5,476 nt of DNA, taken from Candidatus Omnitrophota bacterium (lineage in GTDB: Bacteria; Omnitrophota; Gorgyraeia; B26-G9). The stretch's first letter is position 1; every line of letters begins with the position of its first letter. The notes under the pieces were generated by a model, which saw only the letters and a list, made by a program, of their open reading frames with translations, ran no database searches and was not told the origin of the DNA. The DNA lies in contig JAQULA010000132.1 in NCBI GenBank assembly GCA_028718845.1, forward strand, positions 1-5,476, given 5' to 3'. Below, one piece after another: positions 1-5,476 of the stretch. The position numbers were made by a program, and so were the translations under genes.

Positions 1-195
1 AGGGCTTTTTATGAAGCCGGCTTGACGTTATTGGCCCCGATTGATACCTTGATGCTTCGTCGCGGCCTGAGTTTTCTTCGACAAGCTGCTTCTTCCTCGG
101 ATGAGGATTTCTATGGAATGGATGAGCTTTCTCCGGAATCAGCGCTTAAGGCTAACGATTTAAGAACTCTGGAATTAATCGGCGAGGCAATATAA
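1..195 (+). CDS. C-terminal end of an unrecognised protein (5' end outside window)
   Basis: An open frame runs from base 1 to the TAA at 193-195 and gives the last 64 residues of a protein that starts before the window. The tail begins RAFYEAGLTLLAPIDTLMLR and ends DLRTLELIGEAI. It has a moderately hydrophobic stretch (residues 7-18 of the visible part), a basic patch (LMLRRGLSFLRQ), an acidic serine-rich stretch (SSSDEDFYGMDE) and a leucine-rich helical end. No family is recognisable from so short a piece. Base and codon use resemble the following gene rather than the AT-rich part of the last gene. It lies 53 bases upstream of the next start on the same strand with no clear promoter between, so the two may be co-transcribed. 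That it is coding is inferred from the long in-frame tail, its amino-acid make-up and the well-placed stop; no competing gene covers the interval. Confidence 0.7.
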   Translation, partial: RAFYEAGLTLLAPIDTLMLRRGLSFLRQAASSSDEDFYGMDELSPESALKANDLRTLELIGEAI

Positions 196-227
196 CCGGT
201 CGGGCATTGTTTCCGTCCGGTAATATT
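189..227 (+). other. Intercistronic imperfect hairpin over the stop codon
   Basis: The arms AATATAACCGGTCGGG (189-204) and TCCGTCCGGTAATATT (212-227) pair over 14 positions (5+5+4, one of them a G-T wobble), with single A-A and T-T mismatches and a 7-base loop CATTGTT. The UAA stop of the upstream gene (193-195) lies in the 5' arm. The structure ends 6 bases before the GGAG ribosome site of the next gene. No run of T follows the 3' arm, so it does not look like an ordinary intrinsic terminator for + strand transcription. It could stabilise or mark a processing point in an mRNA carrying both genes, or couple translation across the junction. The pairing is read directly; the role is inference. 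Confidence 0.6.
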
Positions 228-233
228 ACAATT

Positions 234-237
234 GGAG
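234..237 (+). promoter_or_regulatory. Ribosome binding site deciding the PGK-like gene start
   Basis: GGAG lies 11 bases before the ATG at 249, separated by an A-rich spacer. This favours ATG 249 over the upstream in-frame TTG at 207, which sits inside the hairpin loop and has no such site, and over the ATG at 258, which would be 20 bases away. Starting at 249 also gives a clean signal peptide. Confidence 0.6.
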
Positions 238-248
238 TAAAAAAAGAT

Positions 249-2375
249 ATGCGAATTATGGTCATAGTCATTGTGCCAATGCTTATCGTTTCTAATATCC
301 AGCCGGTGGTTGCCGGTTTTAACAGCGATAGAGATCGAGCGACGTCCCGGGCCACTTTGTCCCCGGTACTGAGCATAAAAAATATCGAGCCGTTGTTTGC
401 TGCTGCTCCGCGTGCCGCTCAAAGCAAAGCGGCGTTTTCGGTGCGGACGATGGATTCATTGCTGTCGGTGATCGAGTCCAAAAGTATTGATACGGCATTT
501 TTAGCCTGCGATCTGAACGTGGCCCGTGACGCTCAGAACGCGGACATCATTACCAACGACAAACGCATCCGGGAAACGATCCCGGCGTTGGCGGCGATTT
601 TCAACGATTCCGAAGTGAAGTATGTTTACGCGATGACCCATTCCGGGCGGCCGGAAGGCAAGGGTTTTGAAGCGGAATACAGCCTCAAGCCGATCGTCGA
701 GAGGACGAGAGAACTTTTGCAGAAAGCGGGAATCAGCGCGGTGGTGGCCGGATTGTCCACGGATCTGGATACGGCGGCGCAGGAAATCGCTCAGGCCAAA
801 GCGGATAACCCGGGACAGAAGATCGTATTTGTTTTCGAGAACATCCGGTTTTACGCGGCCGAGCAGTCGAAAGACCCGGCGGAACGCGAGGCGTTTGAAC
901 GTAAATTGATCGCATTGACCGGGAAGACACCGGATAAGATTGCTTATATTAATGAAGCCTACAGCAAGGCGCATCGCGGGGACCAGGCTTCGATGGAATT
1001 GGTGAATTTGATCCCGGAGGAGAACCGCGCGGCCGGAGCGACATTAAGCGAAGAGATCGAAAAATTTCTGCAGTTTGAAAGCCTGTCGCAGGGAGAAATG
1101 CTCGCTATTTTTGGAGGGGCAAAATTCGACAAATGGGAAGCGGTGGGTAATTTAGGCAAGAAGATCGCGGAAAACGGCGGCAAGATTATTCCGGTCGGCG
1201 CGTTGGTCCATCCGTATTTGGCGCAGTTGGGGCAGGACGTGGGAAAATCAAAGATGCCCAAGAAAGAAAAAGATATCAAGAAGATGAACAAGGGGTTTGC
1301 CAAATTGAACGAATCCGGGGCGGAAGTGCTTTATCCGGTGGATTTTATTGTCGAAGGCCGGGAAGGGTCGGTCAGCGAGCTTAGCGGAGATCTGGTGGCC
1401 CTGGATATCGGAGAACAGAGCACTCAAAATATTGTCGCGGCGATCAATGTGCTGCTTGATAAAGGCGAAGGCACGTTGATTTTAAACGGCGGAGCCGGGA
1501 TGTTCGAGAAGCCGGAATACCGGAGAGCGACGCGGGAGATTATCTTGAAGGCATCCGAGGCGGCGGAGGCGGGTATCGCCGTATTTGCCGTGGGCGGAGA
1601 CATGAACACGGCGATCAAGCTGGTCAAAGAAGACCTTAAAAAAGAGAATTCGGCATTAAAAATAAGTGATAAGATACTGATCACTACCGGCGGCGGCGTA
1701 GTGCTGGAGGCGCTGGATAAAGGGATCAGCAATCTTAAGGCGATCGCGGCGCTTTTGATTAAGGCAACTCCTGTTCAGGCGGGGGAAGCCGCGGCGATGC
1801 AGGCTTTGTTGGCCAGTCTGGATGCGAAACCGCAGTCTGCGGCGATTGACGATGTGCAGATAAAGGCAGCGGCCAGGAATTTAGCGGAGAACTTAAGACA
1901 GAATTATTCGGTTATTCAACGCAATTTTATTGCCAACAAGAATGGTGAGGATTATGACTGGAATGCAATGGTGGCGGCGCTGAACAATATTGATGATCAG
2001 CTTGAAAACAGGGCGAATGAGCAATATCCGATTCTCTTACGCGGAACATTTATCAAAGGCGGAATATTGAGCGAATATGATGTTAAAGCAGTCCTCCAAG
2101 CCATGATGGGGACTCTTGACCTCCTGGCCGTGACCGGAAGATTGAGCTCCAAAGGGATTGAACGGTTGGAAGTTTCTTTGGCGCGTCTGTCAAACGCGAT
2201 CCGTACTTTAGACAAGCTTGCCGTATATAGTGGTGATCTATTGTATCAGACTATTGATGGTACCAGGTTTCTGGATTTGAACGCTATGTTGAATCCGGGT
2301 ACTCCTGAAATTAGCCCGATAGTGAAAAATAATTACCCGATGGGCGGCTCGCTTGCGGTGGCGCAGGCGATATAA
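249..2375 (+). CDS. Exported phosphoglycerate kinase-like protein with a long C-terminal extension
   Basis: This 708-residue protein starts at ATG 249. Residues 1-23 form a signal peptide (MRIMVIVIVPMLIVSN, then VVAG), followed by a basic linker and TLSPVLSI (36-43). Residues about 68-510 match PGK along their whole length. The 3-phosphoglycerate side is well kept: D88 and N90 in CDLNV, R106 in NDKRIRE, H131 and R134 in THSGRPEG, R200 in ENIRF, R243 in AHRGDQAS. The nucleotide side is altered: GGAKFDK (289-295) is one residue shorter than the usual GGAKVxDK, WNGPxGxFE has become LNGGAGMFE (412-420), GGGDT has become VGGDM (448-452), and TTGGG (479-483) is retained. Ordinary PGK is cytoplasmic, about 390-420 residues, and moves phosphate between 1,3-bisphosphoglycerate and ADP in glycolysis. 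A signal peptide and a changed ATP site argue against that role, so a binding protein or a new kinase activity is possible. Residues about 511-708 are helical and unrecognised. The family match is firm; the function is open. Confidence 0.9.
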   Translation: MRIMVIVIVPMLIVSNIQPVVAGFNSDRDRATSRATLSPVLSIKNIEPLFAAAPRAAQSKAAFSVRTMDSLLSVIESKSIDTAFLACDLNVARDAQNADIITNDKRIRETIPALAAIFNDSEVKYVYAMTHSGRPEGKGFEAEYSLKPIVERTRELLQKAGISAVVAGLSTDLDTAAQEIAQAKADNPGQKIVFVFENIRFYAAEQSKDPAEREAFERKLIALTGKTPDKIAYINEAYSKAHRGDQASMELVNLIPEENRAAGATLSEEIEKFLQFESLSQGEMLAIFGGAKFDKWEAVGNLGKKIAENGGKIIPVGALVHPYLAQLGQDVGKSKMPKKEKDIKKMNKGFAKLNESGAEVLYPVDFIVEGREGSVSELSGDLVALDIGEQSTQNIVAAINVLLDKGEGTLILNGGAGMFEKPEYRRATREIILKASEAAEAGIAVFAVGGDMNTAIKLVKEDLKKENSALKISDKILITTGGGVVLEALDKGISNLKAIAALLIKATPVQAGEAAAMQALLASLDAKPQSAAIDDVQIKAAARNLAENLRQNYSVIQRNFIANKNGEDYDWNAMVAALNNIDDQLENRANEQYPILLRGTFIKGGILSEYDVKAVLQAMMGTLDLLAVTGRLSSKGIERLEVSLARLSNAIRTLDKLAVYSGDLLYQTIDGTRFLDLNAMLNPGTPEISPIVKNNYPMGGSLAVAQAI

Positions 2376-2416
2376 ATATTGACTTAGAAACCGGTTAAGG
2401 TTTTTTGTCTTAATAT
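2376..2416 (+). terminator. Weak hairpin after the PGK-like gene, possible terminator
   Basis: Directly after the TAA at 2373-2375, ATATT, GAC and AGAAACC on the 5' side (2376-2392) pair with GGTTTTT, GTC and AATAT on the 3' side (2399-2416), around a GGTTAA loop, with a small internal loop and a two-base bulge. The innermost part, AAACC-GGTTAA-GGTTT, is followed by more T (run of six at 2401-2406), which gives some resemblance to an intrinsic terminator. The stem has few G-C pairs and part of the T run is used in pairing. A candidate promoter begins just after it, which fits a transcription unit boundary here. Confidence 0.35.
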
Positions 2417-2417
2417 G

Positions 2418-2446
2418 TTGCGCGGGAAACAATTGTAGGGTATACT
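2418..2446 (+). promoter_or_regulatory. Candidate sigma-70-type promoter for the PilZ gene
   Basis: TTGCGC (2418-2423) and TATACT (2441-2446) are 17 bases apart. The -10 box matches TATAAT at five of six positions; the -35 box matches only TTG of TTGACA. Transcription would begin near 2453, giving a leader of about 35 bases before the ATG at 2488. The placement just downstream of the hairpin at the end of the preceding gene supports it. Confidence 0.5.
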
Positions 2447-2475
2447 TTACTCGCTTATTTAAACCAGGCGATAAT

Positions 2476-2483
2476 GAAGGGGG
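2476..2483 (+). promoter_or_regulatory. Ribosome binding site of the PilZ gene
   Basis: GAAGGGGG ends four bases before the ATG at 2488, and its AAGG core is seven bases away. It supports the chosen start, after which the PilZ RRxxxR sequence follows at once, as is usual in the family. Confidence 0.6.
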
Positions 2484-2487
2484 CCCG

Positions 2488-2886
2488 ATGAACAAGGAAA
2501 GACGTGCGTCATTAAGAGTCAGTATCCCCGAATCAGTGGCGAATTGCCGGTTTTTGTCCAAGGAAACCAGCGGGAATTTTCAATTCGCGGTTTGGCCGGT
2601 GAAAAACATCAGCAGCCAGGGGGTTGCGATCATTAGCGAAGAGAAGATATCGGAAGGCGCGCTGGCGTTTCTGAATATCGACCTTGATGTTATCATGAAA
2701 ACTGTGGGGGTAATTGCCAAGGTTATCTGGTGTTCGAAGAAACAGTATCAGTACGAGATCGGACTGAATTTTTCCTGGTGGCCGAATCTCGAGGATAAAA
2801 AATTAGTGTCCGATTATATCGGCAACCGCTTTGGCCGCAACGATGTTCCGAGAATAAAGCCGGAAAGAAGTTTTGAATCGACATAG
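2488..2886 (+). CDS. PilZ-domain protein, probable cyclic di-GMP receptor
   Basis: This 132-residue protein is a nearly bare PilZ domain. The N-terminal ERRASLR (residues 4-10) supplies RRxxxR with R5, R6 and R10; NISSQG (40-45) supplies the [D/N]xSxxG element; and YEIGLNF (89-95) matches the strand that usually closes the barrel with a glycine. In PilZ proteins these two short elements wrap around c-di-GMP, so ligand binding is likely intact. The last 35 residues include a helix (NLEDKKLVSDYIGNRF) and a basic, polar tail. There is no signal peptide or membrane segment, so it should be cytoplasmic. Single-domain PilZ proteins act by binding partners that control motility, polysaccharide export or secretion; the partner cannot be named here. 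It has its own likely promoter, and the next gene starts 57 bases after its stop. The family call is strong; a link to the neighbouring exported proteins is only positional. Confidence 0.88.
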   Translation: MNKERRASLRVSIPESVANCRFLSKETSGNFQFAVWPVKNISSQGVAIISEEKISEGALAFLNIDLDVIMKTVGVIAKVIWCSKKQYQYEIGLNFSWWPNLEDKKLVSDYIGNRFGRNDVPRIKPERSFEST

Positions 2887-2907
2887 TCTTAAACGTTTTT
2901 ATACAAT
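2878..2907 (+). promoter_or_regulatory. Candidate promoter for the long downstream gene
   Basis: TCGACA (2878-2883) and TACAAT (2902-2907) are 18 bases apart, and each matches the sigma-70 consensus at five of six positions. The -35 box overlaps the last codons of the PilZ gene, up to the base before its stop codon. A start near 2914 would leave a leader of about 30 bases. The region is AT-rich, so chance matches are possible, and read-through from the PilZ gene is the alternative. Confidence 0.4.
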
Positions 2908-2924
2908 AATACATTATCAGCAAT

Positions 2925-2930
2925 GGAGGA
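2925..2930 (+). promoter_or_regulatory. Ribosome binding site of the long downstream gene
   Basis: GGAGGA lies 13 bases before the ATG at 2944, a slightly long spacing. An in-frame ATG at 2923 overlaps this site and would add MEECSGT to the protein, but it has no ribosome site of its own. The ATG at 2944 is preferred because it gives a normal signal peptide and uses this strong site. Confidence 0.55.
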
Positions 2931-2943
2931 GTGCTCAGGGACA

Positions 2944-5476
2944 ATGGCAAACAACAGGATGTGTTTCAAGATAATTTCATGCCTACTTATTCAATCTTTT
3001 ATCGCTTGGGACTTGTGCTGGGCAGCCGGCACCGGCCCAATACAGCTTTCCAAAACCACCCTCGCCCCGGCGGTAAGCATCAATAAGGTAGATTTGAAGG
3101 GAGCATTTGATGAGATCAGTGATGCTGCCATTGAATCCGATGATTTGTTTGGTGCAGGTAATGAAAGTTATGTCAATATTAATAAAGAAAATTTTAAAGA
3201 ACCAAATTCTAAATCTGATGATGCCCAAGAAATGACGATAATGCCACCTGCGTCATCGTCAGCAGTAAATAATAACAATTCGGGGGGAGTAAATGCTGCA
3301 GGAACATTATCGGAAATATGGCCTCCTCCACCAGATACTAATGTAGAGAATACTTTAAATACCGGTTCTTATAATAAAACTCTTGGGTTTTGGACTAACC
3401 AGGATGAATTAGAGAAAGAACTTGAAAAGAAATATGGATTAGCTGTCGATTCCGGGGTATTAACAAAAACCGAGCTTATTATTCTGCTGAAAACTTTGCA
3501 GGCCATTGTTGCTAAAGATAATGAATTTCGAGCCAAGTCAGCGGCTATTGCCCCATTGCGGGTAAGTAGAAGCTCTACCTTTGTTGAGTATGGCCGCAGA
3601 GAAGTTAACCAGCTCGCAAAAATCGTTTATCCTGAAAAAGGAGAACCATATTTAATACTTTATGACTCCTTTTTTTATAAATGGTTTTATTGGCCGCAAA
3701 ATATTGAGGAACGAAAAGCTTCCTTACAGCAGGAGATTATCTCTTATGCATACTTGAGATTGATTGGTGGTAGTGCAAAAGAAGAGGATCTTGATAAAAG
3801 GATTGTTTCAATGACAAAGGTTATCGAAGGTGACCCTGATGCAAAGGAAAAATTGTTGGAAATAGGGGTTCCTCTGGAAATGCATAAAATTGCTATTCAT
3901 GTTGCGCAGTATTTAAAGCAAAAGAATGATCCGGTATTTGATCATCGTTTTACTCAAGGTTTTGACGATGTAATGATTCTCCAACCAGCTATTTTTTCAG
4001 CCCCTATGCTTAAAATCTCTTTAGCTGCAATAGGGCTATCTGTTGATGGAAATATTTCCGATGAGCAATTTGCTAAATTTTACCAAGCACTTACCCAACA
4101 GGCCGAGAAGGCCCATTTAACTGAAATTAATTTGAAATTATTGAATAATGCTTTGCTGGAAAGCGGCTTTGTCATTCAAAAAGAAACACAACGAATTGCT
4201 TTGGTCAATAGTATTAATAAAACGCTGTCCGAGCTTAAGAATGAAAAACGCATGTGGGTAGTAGAACATTACCAAGATGGAAATAAAATAAAAACACGAT
4301 TTTGTATTCTAACAGATTCAATTAGATATCTGTATTTATTGTCTCAGGAAGTATTGATGTATAAGAATCCAAAAATTTGGAAAATTAAGGAGACGGATGT
4401 TCCGACAACATTATTGCATGTGATTCTTGATTCTGATGTTTGGCCGCATGAAGGATTGGGCCATAGTCAACAAGTGCCTTTAAACAAAGCTACTGAAGCG
4501 TTACCCATTCCGTGGAATGAATTTGCCTCAATTTTAAACAAACAAGCGAGGGAAATAGCGCTAATTGACTTTTTTTATCGTTTGGCGAATTGGGATTTCC
4601 CGGCAGCAGTAAAAGCCTTGGAGCGAAAAGGTGAAAAATATTTTATATGGGGGCCGGCAAGCTTAGGGATATCAAATGCATTGAAATTGATTGGACATGT
4701 TCCTTATTTCCCGGGGCCTAAGGAATTTACGGATGCCGTTTTAAAAGAAGTGCATGCCAATGCGCGTGTCCATCAAGTTTCTGGTAACTGGGGCCTTGCT
4801 TATGGACAGTGGTTTTTCCATGTTTTTTGCACAGGGGAAGAATATCTGAATCGATCTAACGAGACAATAACGAATTATTTAAAAACACGATGTACATTTT
4901 GTACGGCTGCTGATCGTAACCAGATTAAACGTTATGTGCAAGAAATAGATACTATTCATCGCAAAAATATTGGACAAAAGACAAGGGTTCTTCCGTTCAG
5001 CTTCGAAAATGAGAAAGAAAATACTTTCATTGAAATCTCGGCAAACTCGGCGAAAAAAAGCTTGTGGCGCAATATCTTTAGCGTAGTACTAATCGGTTTA
5101 TTAACATTTACTGAACAGCTTCATGCGGATGACGGGACTTTACATGCTCTGACGCAGTCGCATAATGCCGGATTTATTTCTGCAGGGGCTATAATTGTTA
5201 TTGCAATTGTTGCGTTGCAATTTAGCCCGTGGTTGCGAAATAAAGCTTTCTGGAACAGATCTCCCGAACAGCGCACGGTACAGCTGGTGAACCAGGCGAT
5301 CCGGACCGGGGATACGACAAAACTGCGTAATTTTTATCAGCAGGCGAATCTGGCCGAGCGGTCGGCGATTATCAGCGCAATGGGCCGGGAATTGAATGCC
5401 CGGCAGCAGCGCGTGGAAGTGTTCGAGCCGATTTTCCGGGATGCGTTGGAAACAAGCCCTCGGCATATTGCCCGGG
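2944..5476 (+). CDS. Large exported protein with HEXXGH sequence and two membrane segments (3' end outside window)
   Basis: The frame is open from ATG 2944 to the window end, 844 codons with no stop. Order of parts: signal peptide, residues 1-28 (hydrophobic core IISCLLIQSFIAW, likely cut near CWAA); TLAPAVSI (39-46), nearly the same as in the PGK-like protein upstream; a polar linker with NNNN and PPPP runs (about 75-140); a large mixed helical domain (about 145-690); two hydrophobic segments (about 707-722 and 743-760); then a charged helical tail rich in Arg and Gln. In the large domain, HEGLGH (502-507) fits the HEXXGH zinc motif of M49 dipeptidyl peptidase III, but the second M49 motif, EExRA, is not clear; E537 in AREIALID is a possible third ligand. 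Histidines 604, 610 and 626 and cysteines 629, 650 and 653 (the last two as CTFC) cluster later. I do not recognise the family, so peptidase activity is only a possibility. The central part is much more AT-rich than both ends. Confidence 0.85.
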   Translation, partial: MANNRMCFKIISCLLIQSFIAWDLCWAAGTGPIQLSKTTLAPAVSINKVDLKGAFDEISDAAIESDDLFGAGNESYVNINKENFKEPNSKSDDAQEMTIMPPASSSAVNNNNSGGVNAAGTLSEIWPPPPDTNVENTLNTGSYNKTLGFWTNQDELEKELEKKYGLAVDSGVLTKTELIILLKTLQAIVAKDNEFRAKSAAIAPLRVSRSSTFVEYGRREVNQLAKIVYPEKGEPYLILYDSFFYKWFYWPQNIEERKASLQQEIISYAYLRLIGGSAKEEDLDKRIVSMTKVIEGDPDAKEKLLEIGVPLEMHKIAIHVAQYLKQKNDPVFDHRFTQGFDDVMILQPAIFSAPMLKISLAAIGLSVDGNISDEQFAKFYQALTQQAEKAHLTEINLKLLNNALLESGFVIQKETQRIALVNSINKTLSELKNEKRMWVVEHYQDGNKIKTRFCILTDSIRYLYLLSQEVLMYKNPKIWKIKETDVPTTLLHVILDSDVWPHEGLGHSQQVPLNKATEALPIPWNEFASILNKQAREIALIDFFYRLANWDFPAAVKALERKGEKYFIWGPASLGISNALKLIGHVPYFPGPKEFTDAVLKEVHANARVHQVSGNWGLAYGQWFFHVFCTGEEYLNRSNETITNYLKTRCTFCTAADRNQIKRYVQEIDTIHRKNIGQKTRVLPFSFENEKENTFIEISANSAKKSLWRNIFSVVLIGLLTFTEQLHADDGTLHALTQSHNAGFISAGAIIVIAIVALQFSPWLRNKAFWNRSPEQRTVQLVNQAIRTGDTTKLRNFYQQANLAERSAIISAMGRELNARQQRVEVFEPIFRDALETSPRHIAR
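3121..5220 (+). other. AT-rich segment inside the long gene
   Basis: Hand counts of single 60-base rows give 60% GC at 3001, 48% at 3061, 37% at 3121, 27% at 3181, 4261 and 4321, 42% at 5041, 38% at 5161, 50% at 5221, 62% at 5341 and 60% at 5401; a row in the PGK-like gene (1201) gives 55%. Codons in the segment favour A and T in third position. The reading frame is unbroken throughout. The limits are approximate because only sampled rows were counted. This fits a cargo domain acquired from a source with lower GC, though selection on protein composition could contribute. Confidence 0.6.

Noticed and set aside
25..51. LTLLAPID in the first partial protein as a third copy of the TLxP motif
   Set aside because: It lies near the C-terminus, not after a signal peptide, and lacks the following SI, so it is a chance likeness.
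207..248. Upstream in-frame TTG at 207 as the start of the PGK-like gene, adding 14 residues
   Set aside because: It lies in the loop region of the hairpin with no ribosome site, and it would put a polar stretch ahead of the signal peptide; the ATG at 249 has GGAG upstream and gives a normal leader.
501..974. 157-residue open frame on the minus strand
   Set aside because: It lies fully opposite the conserved PGK region, and its sequence (Arg- and Leu-rich, no family likeness) is what the complement of a GC-rich gene gives.
2891..2898. AAACGTTT palindrome followed by T run after the PilZ gene as a terminator
   Set aside because: The palindrome has no loop and only two G-C pairs, so it cannot form a useful hairpin.
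2923..2943. In-frame ATG at 2923 as the start of the long gene
   Set aside because: No ribosome site precedes it and its own bases form part of the GGAGGA site used by the ATG at 2944; it cannot be fully excluded.
3007..3021. Possible lipoprotein signal (WDLC, residues 22-25) in the long protein
   Set aside because: The residues before the Cys do not fit the lipobox [LVI][ASTVI][GAS]C: Asp and Leu are at the critical positions, so ordinary signal peptidase I cleavage near CWAA is more likely.
5140..5466. 108-residue open frame on the minus strand near the right end
   Set aside because: It is opposite the membrane segments and tail of the long gene, which has a continuous frame, signal peptide and ribosome site; the reverse frame has no ribosome site or recognisable domain.

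Overview
This window looks like bacterial chromosome with every supported gene on the + strand. In order it holds the 3' end of one gene, a complete gene for an exported protein built on a phosphoglycerate kinase (PGK) fold, a small PilZ-domain gene, and a long gene that runs off the right edge. I found no tRNA, rRNA, CRISPR array, insertion sequence or attachment site. Gene spacing is tight: the three intergenic gaps are 53, 112 and 57 bases.

Organism: Sec-type signal peptides, a c-di-GMP-type PilZ protein, good Shine-Dalgarno sites and roughly 50-60% GC in most coding sequence point to a didermal or similar bacterium. Large secreted proteins of unknown function, with a short conserved stretch just after the signal peptide, remind me of uncultured Omnitrophota/PVC-type genomes. 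That lineage guess is an inference and cannot be proved from this window.

Layout: 1-195 is the C-terminal 64 residues of an unrecognised protein. A strong imperfect hairpin (189-227) covers its stop codon. The next gene (249-2375, 708 aa) has a signal peptide, then a full-length but divergent PGK domain, then about 200 residues of unknown helical sequence. It is followed by a second, weaker hairpin (2376-2416) and a likely promoter (2418-2446) for the PilZ gene (2488-2886, 132 aa). A second candidate promoter overlaps the end of the PilZ gene and would drive the last gene (2944 to beyond 5476, at least 844 aa). That gene encodes a signal peptide, a disordered linker, a large unrecognised domain with an HEXXGH sequence, two hydrophobic segments and a helical tail that is cut by the window edge.

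How the genes may belong together: the two long proteins share almost the same short sequence just after their signal peptides (TLSPVLSI and TLAPAVSI). This is the clearest sign that they follow a common export, processing or sorting route although their main domains are unrelated. In the last gene the GC content is about 50-60% over the signal and shared motif, about 27-40% over the large central domain, and again 50-62% over the tail, as if a foreign cargo domain had been placed between native ends. A PilZ protein between them suggests that c-di-GMP may affect a surface or export process, but that link rests on position only.
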